Below are positions 56,359-64,000 of a stretch of DNA of 64,000 nucleotides, one piece after another; the stretch's first letter is position 1; every line of letters begins with the position of its first letter. The notes beneath the pieces were generated by a model, which made no database searches, was not told where the DNA came from, and was given only the letters and a program-made list of their open reading frames with translations. Both the position numbers and the translations under genes were made by a program. Source of the stretch: Sycon ciliatum (lineage: Eukaryota > Porifera > Calcarea > Leucosolenida > Sycettidae). The stretch spans positions 13,039,700-13,103,699 of the forward strand of contig NC_088654.1 of assembly GCF_964019385.1 (NCBI RefSeq), read 5' to 3'.

Positions 56359-57741
56359 AAAGGCAGTAACAATTTTAACCTGTCTTCAGCGTTCACGATC
56401 CATGATTACTTCTACACAAACTTCGCTTCTTTGAACTATTCAACGGTGAAACTAGTTCACTCCGGGCTATCCAAGTGTCAACTCAAAGTTCTTTTCAAGA
56501 TTGGTGAACACTAGATAACTGAAGACAATCGGGAACAAGTGTTGGTTTATATAGGCTCGAGAGAATAATAGAAGAGCATGCAAGGCAGTGTTTTGTTCTC
56601 TTGGTTATCTGACGTTTGTTGTTTGGCAGGAGTGTTTGGATGCAAAAATAACAAAAGGAAGGATGAGTAAAGGCTACATGGTGACCTTGGAGTTGTGTGT
56701 GAGAGATATCTAACATCAAAAGGTCATGGTAATGATGTGTATTGAACTAAACTACCTGCCTCACCTAGGCTTCCCAAACAAACTTGGCTACTTGTAGGTT
56801 GATGTGTGGTGTTTGCCTATTGTCGATAGGCAAACACCGTACAGTACACATCACCCCCTCCTAGTTTGCGTTGGGAAACCGTGACCTACATGCAGGTGTG
56901 GGTAGGCAAATACTACACATCTTCCTAGTTTGTTTTCGGAAACACCTAGGTGACGATAGGTACTAGTAACAGTAAGAAGTATGTGAATGCATTGTATTTT
57001 ACCCCTAGAAGACGCTCGTGATAGTAGGTGCATGCAAGTAAGTCAAAATAGGGTTTGTGACGCATCAAGGTGTGATAGCATGATGTGTGCGTGCAAACAA
57101 ATGTCATCATTGTCGTCAAAAAATAATACGTGAGCAGCAGAGATTAGGGGTGAAATAATCATGCGGATACTTAGGTTATGGTCGCACTCGATACTTCCAA
57201 GCCGTGCTTATCAAGTGCTGGGAAATCTTTTCAGGCAGTGCAAATGCTGGAAAACAGGCACTCCAAGCCACTCGCAACCATAATCATGATATCTACGATG
57301 GAGAATCGGCAATTGAGATTCCAAGTGGTCTGGTATCTGTGGCCTCATTATTCTGATGTGCTTCATTGTATTACTTCTCACAAAAGAGAGGGAGGTCGCA
57401 GCCATTCAGGTGAAGATATTCGCTATAACCAACAACTCGGTCGAACAAATAATAATAATAATAGGTAACAGATAGCTGATCTTCAGTGATCGTTTCACCC
57501 CGAGTAGAGAGGCTAGCGCAGATATCTGGCTACAAAAATCAAATGATGCTGCAAATTTGCATGATTTTATTCTTCACAGGTATCCCGTGGCGAAGCGGGC
57601 GACGAACCACGGCTTTGGCGAGTCTTGAGAGGATCACTGCATGTGTGACCGCTGCATCATCCGTTCCGCAAAAGCGGCAGCGGAACTTACACTTTTCGCC
57701 TCCGCAAAAGCGGTGGACACTTCTCATGTGTGACCGCGGTC
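56359..57741. other. Harbinger 5' flank of the transposase gene
   Basis: No gene is visible. A perfect palindrome GGTGTTTGCCTAT/ATAGGCAAACACC lies at about 56808-56839. Toward the end, GCGGTCACACATG-type repeats (57642-57656 inverted and the terminus) form the subterminal region. Confidence 0.6.
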
Positions 57742-58158
57742 TAACACCTGGTTAACCCTAACGCGTGTAGTGTGAACTTATGCAGTGGATCTGAGAATGT
57801 GGTTTTGTGTTATTTATTGCGCACGTTTCTTTAAGCAGTTGCAGGTTTTGGAAGCTGTTTATATTTTTACACGTGATCCTGTGCTATTATTAGTATTATT
57901 ATCATTATTATTCATGAAGTTGATTGTTCCAACTAGAAACACACGCTTCTTCATGACTATGACCGCCGAAGTCGCAACTTCTAAGTTGTTATTATTATTA
58001 TTATTATTATTATTTAGGAATGGGTTTGCTCCCACACTGGAGCTCGCGCTATTCCGCCGACGACTTGACACTTGACTGACTCACGACTGCCATCCAGAGA
58101 ACACGAGAAGTCCATCGAACTTTCGACTCGGCAAACCTGCAAGAAAGCACCACTCCCT

Positions 58159-58204
58159 GCTCAATACACAGTGTTTCGGGGAATTCACCCCTCATCAGTT
58201 GAGC
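58159..58204 (-). ncRNA. Hammerhead ribozyme, second family (minus copy)
   Basis: GCTCAA/TTGAGC forms stem I, followed by CTGATGA, a GGGG/CCCC stem II with a six-base loop, GAAAC, and a short ACAC/GTGT stem III. Cleavage is predicted after GTA. Same sequence as the plus copy at 58848-58893. A third copy at about 58640-58660 is cut off inside the core. Confidence 0.88.
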
Positions 58205-58847
58205 TTGAGTAGGCTGAGGAAGATTGTGCCTGAAGAGCACCACTTATATAGTGCTGTCCAGGCACAAACATCACCAGGGATACAAACTTACAGAGACACT
58301 CCGTTTCCAGCGCGACAAACAACTCGTGAACACCAGATAGCAGCGTGAGTCAGTTATCGCTCCTGGACGGTGAAAACAGACGAAGAGGACCCTCGGTCAT
58401 TCACAACGCTGTCACCTCCAAACCACCTAGTCGCACGCCCGCGCTGGGCACAACAGTACGAAATAGAGGTTGCGACTTCGGCGATGATTTTGTTTAGGAA
58501 TGGGTTTGCTCCCACACTGGAGCTCGCGCTATTCCGCCGACGACTTGACACTTGACTGACTCACGACTACCATCCAGAGAACACGAGAAGTCCATCGAAC
58601 TTTCGACTCGGCAAACCTGCAAGAAAGCACCACTCCCTGCTCAATACACAGTGTTTCGAGGGTCCTCTTCGTCTGTTTTCACCGTCCAGGAGCGATAACT
58701 GACTCACGCTGCTATCTGGTGTTCACGAGTTGTTTGTCGCGCTGGAAACGGAGTGTCTCTGTAAGTTTGTATCCCTGGTGATGTTTGTGCCTGGACAGCA
58801 CTATATAAGTGGTGCTCTTCAGGCACAATCTTCCTCAGCCTACTCAA

Positions 58848-58893
58848 GCTCAACTGATGAGGGGTGAATTCCCCGAAACACTGTGTATTGAGC
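58848..58893 (+). ncRNA. Hammerhead ribozyme, second family (plus copy)
   Basis: Stem I is GCTCAA (58848-58853) with TTGAGC (58888-58893). CTGATGA is at 58854-58860, stem II GGGG/CCCC at 58861-58874, and GAAAC at 58875-58879. Stem III ACAC/GTGT has a one-base loop. Cleavage is expected after A58887. All core bases are conserved; type I layout with a minimal stem III. Confidence 0.9.
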
Positions 58894-59102
58894 AGGGAGT
58901 GGTGCTATCTTGCAGGTTTGCCGAGTCGAAAGTTCGATGGACTTCTCGTGTTCTCTGGATGGCAGTCGTGAGTCAGTCAAGTGTCAAGTCGTCGGCGGAA
59001 TAGCGCGAGCTCCAGTGTGGGAGCAAACCCATTCCTAAACAAAAATCATCGCCGAAGTCGCAACCTCTATTTCGTATTATTATTATTATTATTATTATTA
59101 TT

Positions 59103-60165
59103 TGAAACTCGGGTATTGAGCCAATAATAAAAGTAGAAAGGAAAAGGACATATGGAAACGAGTTAAGAGTAACTCTCAACCACTGTAACTAGATACTATA
59201 TACAGTCAGAAAGTGCAACAACTACGCACAAAAACCGACGAAGTACTGAGACATTCGACGACCTGACACCTAGCTTCAAAACATCAAAGTAGCGCTAACC
59301 GACAGCCTTCCAAATTGGAAGGTTCAAGGTTATGGAAAGACCAAAGAGGTCCACGGAACAAAGAATGTCGATTGTCACTGGACCTACTGGTCTCGTCATC
59401 CGGTCCAGTGACAATCGACAGTCTTTGTTCCGTTGGGACTGTAGCTTGTGCTCGTTTTCGTTGCGCTTGCCTTCCCCTCGTTGGTCTTTCCATAACCTTG
59501 AACCTTCCAAGTTGGAAGGCTGTTGGTTAGCGCTACGGAGATGTGTTGAAGCTAGGCGTCAAGACGTCGAATGTCTCAGTACTCTGTCCGTTTTGTGCCT
59601 AGTTGTTGCACTTTCTGACTGTATATAGTATCTAGTTACAGTGGTGGAGAGTTACTCTTAACTCGTTTCCATTATGTCTTTTTCCTCTCTACTATTATTA
59701 TTTGAAACTCGGATGTTGAGCCATAAATAAATGTAGAAGAGAAAAGGACATATGGATACAATTTGTGCCTAGTTATCGCACTTTCTGACTGTATATAGTA
59801 TCATGTTACAGTGATGGAGAGTTACTCTTAACTCATATCCATATATCCTTTTCTCTTCTACTATTATTATTATGAGTCTTTATTCCACTCCAAATTGAAA
59901 ATAAAAATAAAAATTGGGGGTACAGTATTACACTAACTCACCGGACTTATCATAGCCAAAGGTAAGGAGCACGGAATAATTATATAGAAAAAAGTAAGGT
60001 AGAGAGAGAGAGGAAGGGAGAAAGGCGCATGTACCATCACATGCATTAACGCTCAGAGGTATATTATTATTATTATTACAATGTATTACTACGATCACCA
60101 GGCAACTTTATTATTATTTTAGCTATATAACCGGTTGTTGTAGTGATTCTTACTATGTGACGATG
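59103..60165. repeat. Nested fold-back repeats, no gene
   Basis: Sequence around GAAACTCGG-TTGAGCC and GAGTTACTCTTAACTC recurs in both orientations at 59103-59200, 59640-59770 and 59815-59860. Within it lies a fold-back of the CCTTCCAA-TTGGAAGG repeat (59297-59530). (ATT)n tracts punctuate the region. Confidence 0.65.
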
Positions 60166-60201
60166 TTCCACTGATGATAGCCACGAGAAAACGTTATGGA
60201 A
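60166..60201 (+). ncRNA. Hammerhead relic
   Basis: TTCCA (60166-60170) pairs with TGGAA (60197-60201) as stem I around CTGATGA and a GAAAAC core. AACGTT could give a minimal stem III ending GTTA. Stem II does not pair. A more decayed inverted relative is at about 33035-33065. Confidence 0.3.
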
Positions 60202-60267
60202 TTGTTTCATTTTACATAGTTTCGAGTGCACAAGTGATATTTTTCATTGCTTAATTTCAATACGTAT

Positions 60268-60395
60268 CTAATATTGACTGAGTACGAGGTCAATATAGGA
60301 AATAAAAGCCGAGTAAAAGACCTTGGCGAAGCCGAGGTCTTTTACGATGATTTATTTCCTATACTGACCAAGTACGAAGTCAATATTAGATTTAT
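60268..60395. repeat. Short fold-back element with GACTTCG arms (third copy)
   Basis: TAATATTGACT...GGTCAATATAGGAAATAAA pairs with its inverse around the apex GACCTTGGCGAAGCCGAGGTC. Related to 25350-25485 and 26260-26370. Confidence 0.65.
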
Positions 60396-61067
60396 CACGA
60401 CAAACAGTCCGTATTTCAAATTCCAAAACGATAACCTCATGAATCCCGGTTTTATGATTGCACAACCGTTGCACCACCACCTAGTCATGCAGTGACAATG
60501 CTGCACTAGGCACCGTTCAACTGCGCAACCCCTAAGGAGTCAAATATAAGCAGTCAATATAGCCCTAAGGAGTGAAATATGCAGGAATATTTTACTGCTT
60601 AGGTATAGCGAAAATCAATGGGAGTCAATACTAAGGGAGTGATAAACCGCTAATAACCGGCAAAAATATTGCGCAGCTACGACTTGGACTTGGTTTTCCA
60701 GCGAATTATCTAGTTTCCAAAGCCAATCTTGACATAGCAGAGCAGTTTATAGAACATAGCTATGTATTTTCCGCGAGTGTTTGGTGACAAAAAGTGATCT
60801 CAGCGGCATTTTCAGTGCAAACCATGGAGACGCTTCGCAATAGTGATAACAGTTGAATCAACTATTCTGCGAGATGTAGCGTGAAATGGCGGTAATTCTC
60901 TTACAAAACGTGAGCTAAAAAAGCAACAGCAATCTACTTGTTGCCTTTTGATGAAAGAGATTTCGTGTGCTGATTTTGTGGATTTGATCGATTCGTGATA
61001 CCAACTCTGCATCTGGATACCAGCAGTGAATCTCGAATTGGCTTGCCGTTCAAATCGCCTAGGACAA

Positions 61068-61640
61068 ATGGAGTATCCAAATCCTAGAGCTGTAGGTGAT
61101 ACGATAATTGACAGCATTGCTGGACATTATCATACTGATATACCCTTCAATAGTTCCGAGTACGGCTTTCATGGAAGGAATAGCTCAGACATTCCTTACG
61201 AATGGGGTCCGCCGCAGTTTATGGAAAATGCATCACTTGTTATGCAGATTCACACGCCTAACGAATTCTACTTCAGTCGTTCATCTAATGTGCATGGTAT
61301 CTTCAGGTTCCTCTATGACGATGTGTTTCATAGTGAAATATTTGACTTGGAATATGAAACCCACAAGTACGCATCCGGAGAAAACCATGAAGGGACGGAT
61401 TACACAGTTCTGCGGGTCAACTTGAAGGCATTGTCTCCTGACCATGAAGGTGAAACCTTGTTCAACTGGTACTCCATTTTTTCACTAGTATGGAACACAA
61501 ATGAGGACGGAAAGATGATATTCTCTGTGGAGTCGGTGCATATAGTTATATTGCTACCTTGCTCTGTTCAGCAACGACCAAGATCTGTTACTTATCGTGT
61601 GACTCGGCACCCGACAGTCGGAATACCTGATGAGAACTGA
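61068..61640 (+). CDS. Unrecognised single-exon family, subfamily II, intact gene
   Basis: This 190-aa protein is clearly related to subfamily I over its whole length. It has YPNP for HPDP, GENHEGTDYTVLRVNL for GENDEEPDYTVLRMHF, FTVESFH as FSVESVH, VVIMLPC as IVILLPC, and RSVTYRVTRHP at the end. Identity is low enough that the shared blocks probably mark structural or functional constraint. I chose the ATG at 61068, which aligns with the fragment at 22714. Upstream (from about 60648) matches the region before that fragment; the 3' flank resembles that of genes 3 and 5. Function is unknown. Confidence 0.72.
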   Translation: MEYPNPRAVGDTIIDSIAGHYHTDIPFNSSEYGFHGRNSSDIPYEWGPPQFMENASLVMQIHTPNEFYFSRSSNVHGIFRFLYDDVFHSEIFDLEYETHKYASGENHEGTDYTVLRVNLKALSPDHEGETLFNWYSIFSLVWNTNEDGKMIFSVESVHIVILLPCSVQQRPRSVTYRVTRHPTVGIPDEN

Positions 61641-62135
61641 TTGAGTTTCCGTTGGTCGGCCAGACGCCATTTGCTTTCTGCGATCACCTTCTTCCATCTT
61701 TGGGACGGAGTACAAGACGGAATGAGAAGCAAGCAAGAAGCAATCAGGCATGCAGGAATGGATATCGGGGAGAGATTCAAGTATCAAGTGTTATAATCTA
61801 TACAATGACAGTAAACAAGAAGGCATTGTGCAAAAATATGACAAATGGCAAGCAGAACAGTATCCTCATCCACCACTATAGCCGAAATCACCAGCACGAT
61901 TTTTACCGGATGTGGTGACGGAAGGCGACTAGTAGCCAATATTGGTAAAAGAATTTGCTTAGAAGTTTTTTTGTTTGAGTTTGAAAAAAATAATCATTTT
62001 TTACACATGCATTTTTCTGATTTCTTCTCCATGATCCAGTGTATGGTTTATTGCATTTAAATCTATTTTGTGTTTTTTGCTAGTAAAAGAAACTTGAATA
62101 CTAACAAAATTAAAAGTTTGAACTCGGATGGAACT

Positions 62136-62400
62136 AGAGCCTCCCAAGTTGGGTGGTCTGTTGCTTTGCGTCGTCGAGTTGTAGTAAGGCCGGTCTGTCC
62201 TATAGTCTTCCTAATTTCGTCATCTTCCAGTAACTTTCGATATTCTTTGTTGCCGTGATGCGTAGTTCATGCTCTTCTTCGTTGCGCTTTCCTTCCCCTC
62301 TTGGACCTTTCCGGACCTGAGGCTTCCAAGTTGGAAGGTTGTTGGTTTGCGCCTTGGAGAAGTGTTGGAGCTAGGTGTCAGGTCGCTGAATGTCTCAGTA
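62136..62400. repeat. Dispersed repeat, CCAAGTTGG family
   Basis: Matches 11140-11360 and 17630-17870 in its CCAAGTTGGGTGG start and its CTTCCAAGTTGGAAGG core. No gene is visible in 61641-62637 otherwise. Confidence 0.6.
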
Positions 62401-62637
62401 CTCCTTGTCAGTTTTGTGCCATTTTGTCGCACTTGCTGAGTGTATACGATCTGGTTACGTTGGTGCACAGTTTGTCATAACTCGTAACATTTTTGTCCTT
62501 TACCTTTCTTTATCCAAAATGAAGAGTAGTAGCCATTTATATACGCAGTACTAGACGTGAGGCATTGTACTCACATGACAGTCTCAAGGACCGCTCCACA
62601 ACTGCATCCAAATCTAAAAGAATCCCTTTGAATCTAA

Positions 62638-62981
62638 AGCGCGATGAACAGCATCACTTCTGCAATGAGATGACCAAAAGCGAAAGTCTTTTGGTACCGC
62701 ACCAGGAGTATTCGATGCACAATGCACTGCCCATCGCGCATCGTTGCAGGCCATGCAGAGTCCAAACTGCACGCGAGCTGTCAGTTGCGCCCGCCCTGTA
62801 GAAAGTGATGCACATCGCTCGTGGCCCGTCGCAGAAGTTGAACAAGGCTCAGCTTCCCGCGATGAGACCTGCGACGGAGCTGCGACTGACTGAAATTCAA
62901 AAATTTCCCAAAAAATAGCTGTCGATCCCATTGCTCGTCGCGCGCTCATCGCGTCGCAGAAGTGATATTGTTCATCGCGCT
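62638..62981. mobile_element. MITE with AGCGCGATGAACA ends, TAA duplication
   Basis: The terminal repeats AGCGCGATGAACA-(2)-ATCACTTCTGC match over about 26 bp, and TAA flanks both sides (62635-62637, 62982-62984). Likely a PIF/Harbinger-type MITE of 344 bp. Confidence 0.85.
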
Positions 62982-63040
62982 TAACCCTGTCTGGAACTTT
63001 TTCTTCCTCACGGAACTAGCAGAACATAATACATGCCAAA

Positions 63041-64000
63041 GTGTGTTACACGAATACGAATGTCCGTGTTGTTTTCTCCCGCCTAGTGCATGAGATTTCC
63101 GCCAGCCGAGATGCCGGTCAGGCAGTGTCAGGATGCTTCTTTGACTTATCAAAGGCTTTTGACCGAGTCTGGCATGCTGGCCTCCTGGCCAAACTCGAGC
63201 ACCTTGGTGTCCGTGGCATTGCCCTGGCTCACAAGCTACCTGACTCGCCGCCGACAACGCGTCAAGGTTGGCTCCGCCTTGTCATCATGGAAACCCATTC
63301 CAGCTGGAGTACCCCAGGGCTCTGTCCTGGGGCCTCTTCTTTTCCTGGTGTACACGATCGACCTCCCCCCAGCATGTACAAACTCCCACACCAAATGCAG
63401 CCAGTTCGCCGATGACACGGCACTCATCGCGACGCATTACACCAGGGATTTGTCAGCTGCATTCCTCCAACGTGCCGTGGACGCAGCAGGACGATGGTTG
63501 AAGGATTGGCATCTCCTCGTCAACACCACAAAAACCGTCGTCCTTTCCTTCCAACCCCAACACACCATCCACATCACGCTCCACTCGACTCAGGTGCAGC
63601 AGGTCCACCAACACAGACACCTTGGTGTTACACTCCAAGACGATAATTATGCGATGGACCCAACACATCATAGAAACCACCAACAAAGCCAAAAAACTAC
63701 TACAACAACTCCACAAGACACGTGGCACAATGAATGCTTCCAGCCTATTGTTAATATACACGACCTACATCCGACACGTTCTCGAATATGGCAGCCTTGC
63801 CCCCTCCAACACCACATAGCAACAGCGGGATACACTGGAGAGAATTCAACGCCGTGCTATACGCATCTGCCTTCAGATTCCCCTCTTTGCACCAGTTCAC
63901 CACAGTTCTCTCCTCCATCATGTAAAGCTCCCGACCCTTATTAGCTCACGACTCCTTGTTAAACAAGTCCTACTAGCACCGGACATCCACCACCAAACCT
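63041..64000 (+). pseudogene. LINE reverse transcriptase (CR1/L2-like), frameshifted, runs off the window
   Basis: FFDLSKAFDRVWH (motif A) and GLLAKLEHLGV are in one frame. RRRQRVKVG, AGVPQGSVLGPLLFLVY and FADDTALIA (catalytic FADD intact) are in a second, followed by LKDWHLLVNTTKT and HRHLGVTLQDD. A third frame continues with TNKAKKLLQQLHKTRGTMNAS and a LLLIYTTYIRHVLEYG segment. At least two frameshifts (about 63240 and 63650) break it. The 5' portion is missing and the 3' end lies beyond 64000. Confidence 0.88.

Larger units (their letters stand above)
33233..57741. mobile_element. PIF/Harbinger transposon split by an 18-kb insertion
   Basis: The left end GGCCGCGGTCACACATG and the inverted right end GACCGCGGTCACACATG differ by one base in 17. 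TAA lies directly outside both (33230-33232 and 57742-57744), the target duplication of this superfamily. Subterminal GC-rich repeats built on CGCTTTTGCGG or CCAAAGCG occur inside both ends. Inside lie a Myb/SANT-like gene (+) and a DDE transposase (-) in convergent order, the two genes expected of a Harbinger. Without the 18.1-kb element and its 6-bp duplication the transposon would be about 6.4 kb. Confidence 0.82.
57891..59102. repeat. Hammerhead-bearing repeat array with about 480-bp period and inverted copy
   Basis: A minus-strand copy (about 58013-58492), a truncated second minus copy in direct order (58493-58660) and an inverted plus copy (about 58661-59037) adjoin. The outer ends are (ATT)n tracts at 57995-58014 and 59079-59102. 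CGCCGAAGTCGCAAC lies near each end. The layout parallels the Penelope pseudo-LTRs at 2.5-5.1 kb, but no coding region is present. Confidence 0.82.

Overview
This window is transposon-rich eukaryotic DNA, most likely from an invertebrate animal. The evidence is a Penelope-like element with a GIY-YIG domain, several CR1/L2-like LINE fragments, a PIF/Harbinger transposon, many MITEs, GT-AG introns and hammerhead-ribozyme repeats. I see no bacterial operons, rRNA or convincing tRNA genes, and the sequence alone does not identify the species.

Layout. 1-6.6 kb: a fold-back repeat, a Penelope-like element flanked by inverted copies of its own 3' end, and a LINE reverse-transcriptase fragment. 6.7-33 kb: a segmental duplication field. 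Four to five large units each carry a member of an unrecognised single-exon gene family of about 180 aa (CDS starts 7313, 12481, 18577, 27483), followed by decayed LINE pieces and MITEs. A truncated member of a second subfamily lies at 22.7 kb and an intact one at 61.07 kb. In the last of these units an array of 355-bp monomers, each with a textbook hammerhead ribozyme, is inserted at 28731-30156 between 12-bp target duplications.

33.2-57.7 kb reads as one nested structure. A PIF/Harbinger transposon (terminal repeats at 33233 and 57741, TAA on both sides) carries a decayed Myb/SANT-like gene (+) and a transposase (-) facing each other. Between them sits an 18.13-kb element, 36841-54970, that is an almost complete palindrome with its centre at base 47288. 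It is flanked by a 6-bp direct repeat (CATTCT) and has 5'-AG...CT-3' ends. Each arm holds the same genes: a TFIIB-like protein, an unknown 256-aa protein, a short hydrophobic ORF, a MORN-like-repeat/RING protein and a small intron-containing gene. Size, ends and duplication length resemble Maverick/Polinton elements, but no polymerase, integrase, packaging ATPase, protease or capsid gene is visible. After the palindrome formed, the arms took different MITE insertions, so each arm keeps intact a gene that the other has lost.

57.8-60.6 kb: a second hammerhead-bearing repeat family and further fold-back repeats. 60.6-62 kb: the second-subfamily gene. 62-64 kb: dispersed repeats, a MITE, and a LINE reverse transcriptase running off the window end.

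The least ordinary parts are the palindromic 18-kb element, the hammerhead arrays and the expanded gene family.
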